Below, one piece after another: positions 48,230 through 59,078 of a stretch of 64,000 nt of DNA. Every line of letters starts with the position of its first letter. The first letter of the stretch is position 1. The notes beneath the pieces are model-generated. The model searched no databases. It was not told where the DNA came from and saw nothing but the letters and a program-made list of their open reading frames with translations. The stretch is taken from NCBI RefSeq assembly GCF_000473085.1, contig NZ_AXBA01000013.1:116211-180210 (forward strand). The letters run 5' to 3'. This DNA comes from Azorhizobium doebereinerae UFLA1-100 (GTDB lineage Bacteria; Pseudomonadota; Alphaproteobacteria; Rhizobiales; Xanthobacteraceae). A program made the position numbers and the translations under genes.

Positions 48230-49249
48230 ATGGCTCTCGGGCGGCGCGGCCGCGAGCGCACCATCGACTACTGGCCCGGCTTCGTGGACGCCCTGTCCAC
48301 GCTGCTGCTGGTGTTCATCTTTCTGCTGTCCGTCTTCATGGTCACCCAGTTCTTCCTGACCCAGGACATGGCGGGGAAGGACAATGTGCTCCAGCGCCTC
48401 CAGTCGCAGATCCGCCAGCTGACAGAATTGCTGTCGCTGGAGCGCGCCAGCGGCCAGACCCAGGACGGCGAGATGGCCGCTCTGCGCGCCAGCCTCCAGG
48501 CCACCGAGGCCGAGCGCGACCGGCTAAAGGCGGCGACGGGTGTCGCGCCCTCGACCCCGGATCCCTCCCGCGAGGCCGCGCTCGCCCGCGAGGTGGACAT
48601 GCAGAAGGACGCGGCAGGCCGGGCCCTGTCGCAGATCGACCTGCTGAACCAGCAGATCGCCGCGCTGCGCCGCCAGATGGCCGCGCTGGAGGAGGCCCTC
48701 AACGTCTCGGAGAAGCGCGACCAGGAGAGCCAGACCAAGATCGCCGATCTCGGCCGCCGTCTGAACGTGGCGCTGGCCCAGCGGGTGCAGGAGCTGAGCC
48801 GCTTCCGCTCGGAATTCTTCGGCCGCCTGCGCGACATCCTGGGCAACCGGCCGGACATCCGCATCATCGGCGACCGCTTCGTGTTCCAGTCGGAAGTGTT
48901 CTTCGACCGCGGCGCCGCCGTGCCGCGCCCGGAAGCCTTGAGCGAACTGGACAAGCTGGCCTCTGCCATCCTGGAACTGGAAAAGCAGATCCCGCCGGAC
49001 ATCAACTGGGCGCTGCGCGTGGACGGACATACCGACAGCCGGCCGATCTCCACGCCGCAATTCCCCTCCAACTGGGAATTGTCCGCAGCCCGCGCCATCG
49101 CCGTGGTGCAGTATCTGATCGCCAAAGGCGTGCAGCCGCAGCACCTGATCGCGGCGGGCTTCGGCGAATACCAGCCCATCGATACCGGCACGTCGGACGA
49201 GGCGCAGGCCCGCAACCGGCGCATCGAACTGAAGCTGACCGAGCGGTGA
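48230..49249 (+). CDS. MotB/OmpA-like peptidoglycan-binding protein, orphan stator subunit B
   Basis: A 339-residue single-helix protein. The helix (about 16-40) carries Asp20 in YWPGFVDALSTLLLVFIF, in the position of the MotB proton-carrying Asp. A long periplasmic coiled coil (about 50-190: NVLQRLQSQIRQLTELLSLE, LLNQQIAALRRQMAALEEAL) leads to an OmpA-type peptidoglycan-binding domain (FVFQSEVFFDRGAAVP, LRVDGHTDSRPI, NWELSAARAIAVVQYL, NRRIELKL). The coiled coil is far longer than in MotB, so the anchor would reach deep into the periplasm. A putative ribosome site AGGAGAAACTAGG overlaps the end of the upstream partner. Confidence 0.87.
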   Translation: MALGRRGRERTIDYWPGFVDALSTLLLVFIFLLSVFMVTQFFLTQDMAGKDNVLQRLQSQIRQLTELLSLERASGQTQDGEMAALRASLQATEAERDRLKAATGVAPSTPDPSREAALAREVDMQKDAAGRALSQIDLLNQQIAALRRQMAALEEALNVSEKRDQESQTKIADLGRRLNVALAQRVQELSRFRSEFFGRLRDILGNRPDIRIIGDRFVFQSEVFFDRGAAVPRPEALSELDKLASAILELEKQIPPDINWALRVDGHTDSRPISTPQFPSNWELSAARAIAVVQYLIAKGVQPQHLIAAGFGEYQPIDTGTSDEAQARNRRIELKLTER

Positions 49250-49280
49250 GCGGGCGCATCAACCGGCACGGGCGCGCCGC

Positions 49281-49772
49281 ATGAGCGGGCCGACCTTTCC
49301 CGTCCGCGCCTTCGTGGATGGCGATCTTCAAGCCGCCGCGGACCTCTGGGTCGCCACCTGGGCAGCCACCATGCCGGACATCGATTTCGAGGCGCGGCGC
49401 CCGTGGTTCCTGGAGCATCTCGCCAAGCTGCGCGCGGCGGGCGCCCGCGTGCTGGTGGCGGAGGTCCCGACGGACGCCATCGCCGGCTTCGTCATCATCG
49501 ATCCGGCAACCCGCTATCTCGACCAGCTCGCCGTCGCTCCCGGGCAGAGGGGCGGCGGGGCGGCGGAGGCCCTCATGGCCGCGGCCCGCGCGGTGTCGCC
49601 CGGCGGGATCGTGCTGGACGTGAATCAGGACAACGGGCGAGCGGTCGCCTTCTACCGGCGCTCGGGCTTTCGCATCGTCTCGGCGGGCGAGAACCCCATG
49701 TCCGGTCGCGCCATCTGGCGCATGGAATGGGCACCGGACGGCATCCGCCCGGAACCCGTCCCCGCCCCGTAG
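49281..49772 (+). CDS. GNAT family N-acetyltransferase
   Basis: A 163-residue acetyl-CoA-dependent transferase. The fold is shown by AGFVIIDPATRYLDQLAVAP (beta4), QRGGGAAEALMAAARAV (pyrophosphate loop R/QxxGxG/A) and LDVNQDNGRAVAFYRRSGFR (beta5-alpha4). Substrate unknown. It begins 31 bases after the MotB-like gene on the same strand and may be co-transcribed with it, though no functional link is evident. It converges on the ABC exporter gene with only eight bases between. Confidence 0.88.
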   Translation: MSGPTFPVRAFVDGDLQAAADLWVATWAATMPDIDFEARRPWFLEHLAKLRAAGARVLVAEVPTDAIAGFVIIDPATRYLDQLAVAPGQRGGGAAEALMAAARAVSPGGIVLDVNQDNGRAVAFYRRSGFRIVSAGENPMSGRAIWRMEWAPDGIRPEPVPAP

Positions 49773-49780
49773 CCTCAGCC

Positions 49781-51586
<1,806 letters not shown>

Positions 51587-51681
51587 CGCAGCCTCTCGGC
51601 TATAGACCCGCGACTTCCGGCAGGAAACGAAATCATAACGGTGCGGGGCCCTGGCTCGGCGCGGTGAGAAGGACGCAACTC

Positions 51682-51906
51682 ATGAAAAGCGACATCCATC
51701 CCGATTATCACTTCATCAAGGTGGTGATGACGGACGGCACCGAGTACACGACGCGGTCGACCTTCGGCAAGGACGGCGACACGCTCCAGCTCGACATCGA
51801 CCCCCGCACCCATCCCGCGTGGACCGGCGGCACCCAGCAGCTGCTCGACCGCGGCGGCCGCGTTTCGCGCTTCAAGAACAAGTTCGGCGGCCTTCTCAAG
51901 GGCTGA
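51682..51906 (+). CDS. rpmE: 50S ribosomal protein L31
   Basis: A 74-residue ribosomal protein. It matches alphaproteobacterial L31 over its length: [20 protein letters not shown], the [19 protein letters not shown] segment, THPAWTGG and [15 protein letters not shown]. There are no cysteines at all, so it is the zinc-independent (C-) form. AAGGA precedes ATG 51682. A small stem cgtcgga / tccgacg at 51909-51925 follows the stop but has no T-run. Confidence 0.95.
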   Translation: MKSDIHPDYHFIKVVMTDGTEYTTRSTFGKDGDTLQLDIDPRTHPAWTGGTQQLLDRGGRVSRFKNKFGGLLKG

Positions 51907-51959
51907 CCCGTCGGATTTTCCGACGTTCGACCTGCCGGCGACCCGGCGCGCACTGCGCG

Positions 51960-52457
51960 CTAGGGTCGCATCGGCGCGTCATCGGAATCCGACACCAGGC
52001 GCAGATGCGGCGCTCCCGGCCTCGGGATGTGCATGATGGCGAGATCCTCCGGCGGGCGCTCGCCCATCGCCAGCAGGTGCTCGGCGCGCGCCACCACGCG
52101 CAGGCGCAGCAGTTCGGCCTCGGCCCTGAGCGCCCGCAGACCATCGGATATCCCGAGCGGACCGACGGTGCGGCGTGGGCGCAATTCCAGCCCCTCGGCT
52201 TCCTGGCGGGCAAAAGCCACCGTCATCTCGCCTTCCGCCACCGCGCGCTCCATCAGCAGCCAGGCCGCCAGCTGGAGCAGCAGCGTGGTGAGTTCGCGTG
52301 CCTCGTCGTGATATGCGAGCCGGGCTTCCAGCGGCAGATGGTCGGCAAAATCCCGCCCGGGGCCGCTGAGATAGGCGCTCAGGCGCGAAGCCAGATCCAT
52401 GCCGTCATGGTACAGAACGGCAAAAGGGCCTGTCCCCGGTTCGGCGGAGGCGGTCAT
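51960..52457 (-). CDS. DUF1465 family protein
   Basis: A 165-residue alphaproteobacterial protein. Core blocks are VLYHDGMDLASRLSAYL, LPLEARLAYHDEARELTTLL, LMERAVAEGEMTVAFARQEA and ISDGLRALRAEAELLRLRVV, mostly helical, with a basic Arg-rich turn between (LELRPRRTVGPLG). No catalytic motif or membrane segment. GGGAGTGAGT before ATG 52457 sets the start. Function unknown; its wide conservation suggests a core role in this class. Confidence 0.88.
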   Translation of the reverse strand: MTASAEPGTGPFAVLYHDGMDLASRLSAYLSGPGRDFADHLPLEARLAYHDEARELTTLLLQLAAWLLMERAVAEGEMTVAFARQEAEGLELRPRRTVGPLGISDGLRALRAEAELLRLRVVARAEHLLAMGERPPEDLAIMHIPRPGAPHLRLVSDSDDAPMRP

Positions 52458-52796
52458 ACTCACTCCCACTGAGATAGCGGTGCCCGCTACCTCCTTACTG
52501 ACGCCCCCAATCACGGGCACATGGGCTTAACACCGGAAGCGCGCAAGAGGTTCGGGGCGATGACGCCGGGATCCGAACCATGCACAGGCTTCCGCCGCTC
52601 GCCCAACATCCCCGGACTCCCGCGCTGCGCCGGGCCGCACGCCCAACGCTCGGCAGCTTCGTTCCGCAGCATCGCCGGACACAACCGGAGGCCGAAAAAC
52701 AGCAGGTAAAACAACCGCCGAGAACGCAGGAAAGCACGCCGCCAGCGCCCCTCGCAAGACGCTGATGTCCTTCCCGACACCGCGATGCAGGCTTCG
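52458..52796. other. 339-base gap between DUF1192 and DUF1465
   Basis: No protein or RNA gene is recognised. One inverted repeat, ggttcgg / ccgaacc (52549-52555 and 52573-52579), encloses a gggcgatgacgcc segment. The DUF1465 promoter should lie here; no clear boxes seen. Confidence 0.45.
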
Positions 52797-52982
52797 CTAA
52801 AGCTTGAACACCGAATCCGCCGCGTGCCGGGAGGCATGCTTGGCGATAAGAGCCGCCTCCAGGCGAACGATCTCCGCCTTCAGCAGCGCGATCCGGGCCT
52901 CGATCTCATCCACGGACAGCCGGCCGACATCAGCTCCGGGCTGAAGGGTGGAAGGTGGGGGTGCGGGGCGATCATCGTCCAT
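52797..52982 (-). CDS. DUF1192 family small protein
   Basis: A 61-residue protein. The recognisable core is VGRLSVDEIEARIALLKAEI followed by VRLEAALIAKHASRHAADSV, a single amphipathic helix. It is common in alphaproteobacteria, function unknown. GGAG precedes ATG 52982. It diverges from the quinone oxidoreductase gene, with 192 bases between. Confidence 0.88.
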   Translation of the reverse strand: MDDDRPAPPPSTLQPGADVGRLSVDEIEARIALLKAEIVRLEAALIAKHASRHAADSVFKL

Positions 52983-53174
52983 TGGGCTCTCCTCCCGCTT
53001 GGTTCGAGCGGCGCATAGCTTTTGCATTTTCGCTTGGACCGCGATGGGTTACTAGAGCCGCCCAGGCCGTGCCACCGGCCGACCGACGTCACGCTCCGCG
53101 CCTGCGGACGCGCCTCAGGCGCAGGGTGACCTCCGCCGACCTCGCCATTCCCGCCCTCCGCCATGGGAGCCGCC

Positions 53175-54179
53175 ATGACCTCGTCCCTGCCCACAATCAT
53201 GACCGCCATCACCATTCCCGTGCCCGGCGGCCCGGACGCCCTGGTGCCGGGCGAGCGCCCGGTGCCGCAGCCCGTGCACGGCGAACTGCTGCTGAAGGTG
53301 GAAGCCGCCGGCGTCAACCGGCCCGACGTCATGCAGCGCAAGGGCCTCTATCCGCCCCCGGCCGGCGCCTCCGACATTCCCGGCCTGGAGATCGCCGGAA
53401 CCGTGGTGGCGGTGGGCGAGGGCGCGGCCCGCTTCAAGGTGGGCGATCGCGTATGCGCGCTGGTGACCGGCGGCGGCTACGCGCAATACTGCACCACCTC
53501 CGCCTTGACGGCCCTGCCCATTCCCGACGGCCTGTCCGCGGTCGAGGCGGCGGCCCTGCCGGAAACCTTCTTCACCGTGTGGAGCAACGTGTTCGACCGC
53601 GGCCGCCTCGCGGCCGGGGAGACCCTGCTCGTCCACGGCGGCACCAGCGGCATCGGCACGACGGCCATCCAGCTCGCCAAGGCGTTCGGCGCCAAGGTGT
53701 TCGTGACCGTGGGCTCGGCCGAGAAGTGCGCGGCCGCCCGCAAGCTCGGGGCCGACCTCGCCATCGACTACACTGCCCAGGACTTCGTCGCCGAGGTGAA
53801 GAGCGCCAGCGACGGCAAGGGCGCGGATGTCATCCTCGACATGGTGGGCGGCCCTTATATCGCGCGCAACTACGAGGCCGCCGCCGTAGACGGGCGCATC
53901 GTGCAGATCGCCTTCCAGCAGGGCTCGAAGGCCCAGGTGGACTTCATGCGGGTGATGCTGAAGCGCCTGACCCACACCGGCTCCACGCTGCGCTCACGCC
54001 CGGTGGCGGATAAGGCCGCCATCGCGCAAGCCCTCGAAGCGAAGGTGTGGCCGCTGCTGGCGAACGGCAGCGTCAAGCCGCTGATCGACGCCACCTTCCC
54101 GCTGAACGAGGCCGCCGCCGCGCACGCCCACATGGAAGGCAGCACCCATATCGGCAAGATCGTGCTCACGATCGGGTGA
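53175..54179 (+). CDS. NAD(P)H-quinone oxidoreductase, zinc-free MDR (quinone reductase/PIG3 type)
   Basis: A 334-residue medium-chain dehydrogenase/reductase. The N-terminal catalytic domain has AAGVNRPDVMQRKGLYPPP and DIPGLEIAGTVVAVG. The nucleotide domain has ETLLVHGGTSGIGTTAIQLAKAFGA with the GGxxGxG loop. Zinc-ligand cysteines of alcohol dehydrogenases are absent, and ALPETFFTVWSNVFDRG is typical of the TP53I3 (PIG3)-like quinone reductase branch. GGGAG before ATG 53175 is the better of two close starts. Probably reduces quinones or enones with NADPH; substrate unproven. Confidence 0.9.
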   Translation: MTSSLPTIMTAITIPVPGGPDALVPGERPVPQPVHGELLLKVEAAGVNRPDVMQRKGLYPPPAGASDIPGLEIAGTVVAVGEGAARFKVGDRVCALVTGGGYAQYCTTSALTALPIPDGLSAVEAAALPETFFTVWSNVFDRGRLAAGETLLVHGGTSGIGTTAIQLAKAFGAKVFVTVGSAEKCAAARKLGADLAIDYTAQDFVAEVKSASDGKGADVILDMVGGPYIARNYEAAAVDGRIVQIAFQQGSKAQVDFMRVMLKRLTHTGSTLRSRPVADKAAIAQALEAKVWPLLANGSVKPLIDATFPLNEAAAAHAHMEGSTHIGKIVLTIG

Positions 54180-54349
54180 GCCGCCGAGCTCCGGCGCGGC
54201 TCAGGCAGCCGCGCCGGATGCGTCAAGACGCTGGCACAGCCGGACCAAACCCCTATGATGGGCGTGAACGCGGCGCCTTGCTCCAGCCGCATGGCCCCGC
54301 TAGTGATCGCGGTTCGTCCCGGCGGATTGCCGGGTGCGGAGGCTTGCCG

Positions 54350-57253
54350 TTGCGTTCTTTCCTCGCCTTTTGCCTGGTCCTGCTGGCCGCGCTGTCACTG
54401 GAAGCGCCATCCGCTTCCGCCGTTGAGGCCATCGCGGTCCGGCTCGATGCCAAGGTGACGGACCTGCTGCCCGCCGTGGAACGGCTGCGGACCGACAACG
54501 AGCGCGTGCAGATTTCCACGGCCCCCGGCGCCGACGGCATCGTCCGCCGCATCGAGGTGCGCTCCTCCGACGGGCGCCCGAACCCGAACTGGGTCGCCTT
54601 CGCGCTGTCCAACAATACCGACGAGCAGGTCGACCGGCTGATTGTCGCGCCGTTCTACCGCATGGTCGGCTCAGGCCTGTTCTGGCCGGACCTCGGCAAT
54701 CGCCGCGTGCTCTCGCTCACCCCCAGCCAGGGCTTCAAGCCGGAGCGGCAGAGCGCCCCGGACGCCGACGTCTTCCTGGTGACGCTCGACCCCGGCACCA
54801 CCGTGACCTTCGTGGCGGAACTCGCCGGCCCCAATCTGCCGCAGCTCTATCTGTGGCAGCCGGACGCCTACAAGGACAAGGTCAACAGCTTCACGCTCTA
54901 CCATGGCATCGTCATCGGCATCGCCGGCCTGCTGGCGCTGTTCCTCACCATCCTGTTCGTGGTGAAGGGCTCGGTGATGTTCCCCGCCGCGGCGGCGCTG
55001 GCCTGGGCGGTGCTGGGCTATATCGGGCTCGACTTCTCCTTCTGGTCGAAGGTGTTCGGCCTCTCCCCCGTCGCCGAGCAGTTCTGGCGCGCCGCCGGCG
55101 AGGCGGTATTGACCGCCACCCTGCTCGTCTTCCTGTTCGCCTATCTCAACCTCAACCGCTGGCATGTGCGCTATGTGCACGTGGCGGTGGGCTGGCTGGC
55201 CTTCCTGGCCGCCCTGGTGGCGGTCGCCCTGCTGGATGCGCCGGTGGCGGCGGGCATCGCCCGTCTCTCGCTGGCGGCCGTGGCGGTGGCCGGCCTGCTG
55301 CTGGTGATCTGGCTGTCGCAGCATGGCTATGACCGTGCCGTCCTGATCATCCCCACCTGGCTCCTGCTGGTGGTGTGGGTGGTGATGGCCGGCATGACGG
55401 TGGCCGGCGTCGTCACCAACGACCTTGTGGCGCCCGCCCTCTCCGGCGGCCTCGTGCTCATCGTCATGCTCATCGGCTTCACGGTGATGCAGCATGCCTT
55501 CGCCGGCGTCGGCGCCGTGCAGGGCTCGGCCTCCGACCTGGAGCGCCGGGCGCTGGCGCTGGCCGGATCCGGCTACATCGTCTGGGACTGGGACGTGGAC
55601 AGCGACCGCATCTATGTCTCGCCCGAGGCGGAGGAAGCGCTCGGCCTCAAGCGGCATTCGCTGGAAACCGAAGCCGCCGGCTGGCTGGAGGTGCTGCACC
55701 CCGGCGACCGCGACCGCTTCCGCGCGACGCTCGACGGCATTATCGACCAGCGGCGTGGGCGCATCGACCAGGATTTCCGCCTGCGCGCCATCGATGGGCA
55801 CTACCTGACCTTCAACTTGCGCGCCCGGCCCGTCGTGGGCGCGGACGGCGAGGTGGTGCGCTGCATCGGCGCGCTCTCCGACGTCACCGGCGAGCGGGTC
55901 GCCGCCGAGCGCCTGCTGCACGACGCGGTGCGCGACAATCTCACGGGCCTGGCCAACCGCGAGCTGTTCCTCGACCGGCTGGACCAGGCGCTCACCTTCG
56001 CCAAGGTAGACGACAGCCTGCGCCCGACGGTGATGATGATCGACATCGACCGCTTCAAGCAGGTCAATGTCTCGGTGGGCATGGCGGTGGGCGATTCCAT
56101 CCTGCTGACGGTGGCCCGCCGGCTGATGCGCCTGCTCAAGCCGCAGGATACGCTGGCGCGCATCTCCGGCGACCAGTTCGGCATGATCCTCCTGTCCGAG
56201 CGGGATCCCGAGCGCATCACCACCTTCGCCGACACGCTGCGGCGCTCGCTGCGCGCGCCCATCACCTTCGCCGAGCGTGAGGTGTTCATCACCGCCTCCA
56301 TCGGCCTCGTGCTCTCCGGCCCGGACCTCGGCAAGCGCGAGGACGTGCTGAAGGATGCCGAGCTGGCGATGTATTTCGCCAAGCGCATCGGCGGCGACCG
56401 CATCGAGGTGTTCCGCCCGGCCATGCGCCAGCAGAAGATCGACCGCACCTCGCTGGAGAGCGACCTGCGCCAGGCGCTGGAGCGGGACGAGATCATCGTG
56501 CGCTACCAGCCGGTGGTGCGCCTGCACGACCGCGCCATCGGCGGGTTCGAGGCGTTCATGCGCTGGCGCCATCCCACGCTCGGGGAACTGGCGGCGGCGG
56601 ACTTCATCCACGTGGCGGAGGAAACCGGCGTCATCCTCGACCTCGGCCTGTTCATGCTGGAGCGCGCCGCGCGCCAGCTCGGCCAGTGGCAGCGCATCCT
56701 GAAGGTCGAGCCGCCGCTGTTCATGACCGTCAACGTCTCCTCGCGCCAGCTCCTGCGGCACGACCTGATCCAGGACCTGAAGTCGGTTCTGGCGCGCAAC
56801 GTGGTGGCGCCCGGCTCGCTCAAGCTGGAGGTGACGGAAGCTCTGGCGATGGAGAATCCGGAATATGCCGCCGTCATGCTCCAGCGCATGCGTGATCTCG
56901 GCGCCGGGCTGGTGATGGACGATTTCGGCGTCGGCCAGTCCGCCCTCGCCTACCTGCCGCGCCTGCCGTTCGACGCCATCAAGATCGACCAGCGCTTCAC
57001 CCGCGACACCGCCAAGGGGCCTGCGCGGGCGGCGCGGCCGATCATCGTCGGCTCGATGATCGATCTCGCCCATCAATTGGGCATGGAAGTCCTGGCCGAG
57101 GGCCTGGAGAAGGAAACGGAAGCGGGCGAGATGAGCCGCCTTGGCTGCGAATACGGCCAGGGCACGCTCTTCGGCGAGCCGCTCACCGCCGAGGAATGCC
57201 GCGCCTTGCTGGAGCCCTCCCCCGCCGAGGAGCGGCGCCGGCGTAGCGCCTGA
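54350..57253 (+). CDS. 7TMR-type sensory PAS-GGDEF-EAL protein (degenerate GGDEF, EAL probably active)
   Basis: A 967-residue inner-membrane c-di-GMP protein. A signal peptide (1-24) precedes an extracytoplasmic 7TMR-DISMED2-like domain (WVAFALSNNTDEQ, GLFWPDLGNRRVLSL; about 30-170). Seven hydrophobic helices (about 183-400) follow, then PAS (GYIVWDWDVDSDRIYVSPEA), GGDEF and EAL domains. The GGDEF loop reads SGDQF (606-610), so cyclase activity is unlikely. The EAL motif is EAF (734-736), but the catalytic set is kept: NVSSRQL, LEVTEALAM, DDFGVGQSALAYL, IKIDQRF, AEGLEKE. Phosphodiesterase activity is therefore expected. The start is TTG at 54350 with GGAGG seven bases upstream; no ATG fits. 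Confidence 0.88.
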   Translation: MRSFLAFCLVLLAALSLEAPSASAVEAIAVRLDAKVTDLLPAVERLRTDNERVQISTAPGADGIVRRIEVRSSDGRPNPNWVAFALSNNTDEQVDRLIVAPFYRMVGSGLFWPDLGNRRVLSLTPSQGFKPERQSAPDADVFLVTLDPGTTVTFVAELAGPNLPQLYLWQPDAYKDKVNSFTLYHGIVIGIAGLLALFLTILFVVKGSVMFPAAAALAWAVLGYIGLDFSFWSKVFGLSPVAEQFWRAAGEAVLTATLLVFLFAYLNLNRWHVRYVHVAVGWLAFLAALVAVALLDAPVAAGIARLSLAAVAVAGLLLVIWLSQHGYDRAVLIIPTWLLLVVWVVMAGMTVAGVVTNDLVAPALSGGLVLIVMLIGFTVMQHAFAGVGAVQGSASDLERRALALAGSGYIVWDWDVDSDRIYVSPEAEEALGLKRHSLETEAAGWLEVLHPGDRDRFRATLDGIIDQRRGRIDQDFRLRAIDGHYLTFNLRARPVVGADGEVVRCIGALSDVTGERVAAERLLHDAVRDNLTGLANRELFLDRLDQALTFAKVDDSLRPTVMMIDIDRFKQVNVSVGMAVGDSILLTVARRLMRLLKPQDTLARISGDQFGMILLSERDPERITTFADTLRRSLRAPITFAEREVFITASIGLVLSGPDLGKREDVLKDAELAMYFAKRIGGDRIEVFRPAMRQQKIDRTSLESDLRQALERDEIIVRYQPVVRLHDRAIGGFEAFMRWRHPTLGELAAADFIHVAEETGVILDLGLFMLERAARQLGQWQRILKVEPPLFMTVNVSSRQLLRHDLIQDLKSVLARNVVAPGSLKLEVTEALAMENPEYAAVMLQRMRDLGAGLVMDDFGVGQSALAYLPRLPFDAIKIDQRFTRDTAKGPARAARPIIVGSMIDLAHQLGMEVLAEGLEKETEAGEMSRLGCEYGQGTLFGEPLTAEECRALLEPSPAEERRRRSA

Positions 57254-57301
57254 GGCGCTGCAATGCTGTGAGGAAGGATTCGGGCGGCCGTCACGCGCCG
57301 T

Positions 57302-57919
57302 TCAGGCGTGGCCGGCCTCGTTCGACAGCATGCCGGGGTGCACGCCGAGCTTGCGCAGTGCGAGATCGTACTTGGCCTCGACCACATCGCCGAACACCAG
57401 TTCGGCATCGGCCGGGCAGTGCAGCCAGCCATTGGCCTGGATCTCGGTTTCCAGTTGCCCCGGCGCCCAGCCCGCATAGCCCAGCGCCAGCACCGCGCTT
57501 TCCGGGCCGCGCCCGCCGGCGATAGCCTTCAGGATATCCAGCGAGGCGGTGAGGCAGATGCCGTCATCGATGGGCAGCGTGGAATTCTCGATGAAATAAT
57601 CGGACGAGTGCAGCACGAAGCCGCGCCCGGTTTCCACCGGCCCGCCGCGCAGCACCTTGACCGTTCCCGCCCGTGGCGGCAGCAGGATGCGCTCGGCGGC
57701 GGGCAGCACGTCAAGCTGCACCAGGAGGTCGCCGAAATCGATATGGGTAGCCGGCTGGTTGACCACGATGCCCATCGCTCCCTCGGCGGAATGGGCACAC
57801 AGATAGACCAGCGAGCGGGAGAAACGCTCGTCGCGCATGCTGGGCATGGCGATCAGAATTTGCCCGTCGAGGAAATCGCGCGGGCCAATGGGCGATGAGA
57901 ACGTGCGATCAGCCATCAT
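57302..57919 (-). CDS. YqgE/AlgH family protein
   Basis: A 205-residue DUF179 protein. Signatures: [58 protein letters not shown] and [21 protein letters not shown]. AlgH/YqgE members are linked to alginate and virulence regulation in Pseudomonas, but the biochemical role is unknown. It is convergent with the EAL gene (49 bases apart) and divergent from the DsbD-like gene. Confidence 0.92.
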   Translation of the reverse strand: MMADRTFSSPIGPRDFLDGQILIAMPSMRDERFSRSLVYLCAHSAEGAMGIVVNQPATHIDFGDLLVQLDVLPAAERILLPPRAGTVKVLRGGPVETGRGFVLHSSDYFIENSTLPIDDGICLTASLDILKAIAGGRGPESAVLALGYAGWAPGQLETEIQANGWLHCPADAELVFGDVVEAKYDLALRKLGVHPGMLSNEAGHA

Positions 57920-58099
57920 GCGTTGAGGGTAACTCTGAACACGTCATTTGGGAACGTGCCGTCTGCATGCGGCGTGCGGCACGGGAGCGCCGGCGCGGTT
58001 GCCACGGCCGGCTTTTGCGGCTCCCCCGGGGCCGCATCTCACAGCAATTTGCGCAGCTTCCCTTTGCACCGGACGCCAGCAGGCGCTAGCGCAGGAGCC

Positions 58100-58981
58100 A
58101 TGGAACCGACCCGCCGCCATCTCCTGCAGACCGCCGCCACGATGGCCTGCGGCAGCCTCCTGCCCCCCTTGCTCTTCCCGTTGGCCGGAACGGCGGCCGC
58201 CGGCCCGCTCGGCCCCGGCCAAGCGCGCGCGGAGGGCGCCAGCGCGGAAGGCACGCAGGTTCGTCTCATTCCCGGCCCCGTCACCGGCGGCATCGTCCAG
58301 GCCGGACTTGAGATCGGCTTGGCCGCCGGCTGGAAGACCTACTGGCGCTATCCGGGCGACAGTGGCGTGCCGCCCCGCTTCAATTGGAGCGCGTCCCGCA
58401 ACGTGGCGGACGTCACCGTGCTGTGGCCGGCGCCAAAGCGCTTCTCCGACGGCTCCGGCGGCTTTTCTATCGGCTACAAGGACACCGTCATCCTGCCGCT
58501 GGAGGTGCGCCTGACGACGCCGGGGACACCGGCCCTGCTCGACCTCGCGCTGGATTTCGCCGTCTGCCAGGCGCTCTGCGTGCCGGCTGATGCCCATGTC
58601 AGCGTCGAACTGCCGGTGGATGGCGCGCCGGACCCGCGCCTTGCCGCCGCGTTCGGCCATGTCCCGGTTCGCACGCCGCTCGGCGCGCCCGGCACGCCGG
58701 CGATCCTGAAACTGGAGACCGTGGCCGGCGCCGTGCCGCCGCGTCTCGTCGTCACCGCCCGCGCCGCGCCGGGCGCCCTGCTGTTCCTGGAGGGGCCGGA
58801 CGACAGCTGGGCCCTGCCGCTGCCCGAGCCGGAGGCGCCCCAGGGCGACATCCTGCGCTTTGCCGCACCGCTCATCGGCGTTCCCGCCGACACGCAGCTT
58901 GCCGGTGCCCGGCTGACGCTGACCCTGGTGGACGGCGCCCGCGCCATCGAAACCCAAGCTCTGCTGCCCGCTGCCGGCTGA
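58100..58981 (+). CDS. Exported DsbD alpha-domain-like protein
   Basis: A 293-residue protein related to the N-terminal immunoglobulin-like (disulfide corrector) domain of DsbD. Signature parts are GLEIGLAAGWKTYWRYPGDSG, SIGYKDTVILPLEVRL and the CxxxC in LDLALDFAVCQALCVPADAH, which fits the DsbD-alpha Cys pair. There is no transmembrane or thioredoxin domain, so it is a stand-alone reductant receiver. The leader MEPTRRHLLQTAATMACGSL has adjacent arginines, hinting at Tat export. GGAG is close to ATG 58100. Followed by a peroxiredoxin gene 97 bases away, perhaps a redox pair. Confidence 0.82.
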   Translation: MEPTRRHLLQTAATMACGSLLPPLLFPLAGTAAAGPLGPGQARAEGASAEGTQVRLIPGPVTGGIVQAGLEIGLAAGWKTYWRYPGDSGVPPRFNWSASRNVADVTVLWPAPKRFSDGSGGFSIGYKDTVILPLEVRLTTPGTPALLDLALDFAVCQALCVPADAHVSVELPVDGAPDPRLAAAFGHVPVRTPLGAPGTPAILKLETVAGAVPPRLVVTARAAPGALLFLEGPDDSWALPLPEPEAPQGDILRFAAPLIGVPADTQLAGARLTLTLVDGARAIETQALLPAAG

Positions 58982-59078
58982 GGTCGGGGGCCCGACGATT
59001 GCCGCTTTCCTCTAGCGGAAAACTTCCTATTCTCCGCAGCGTCCGCCCATGAGGCGGCAAAAATCAGCGGAGATGAAG

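Noticed and set aside
47131..49249. Zorya-type phage defence (ZorAB)
   Set aside because: The channel pair resembles ZorAB in general plan, but no ZorC/ZorD/ZorE-like helicase or nuclease gene is adjacent; neighbours are an inositol phosphatase and a GNAT.
52549..52579. tRNA remnant (ggttcggatcc-like T-arm)
   Set aside because: The adjacent bases cannot form a T-stem or an acceptor stem and no anticodon arm is found.
54671..57076. Long open frame opposite the PAS-GGDEF-EAL gene
   Set aside because: Composition-driven shadow; no ribosome site or recognisable domain, while the plus strand has clear domains.
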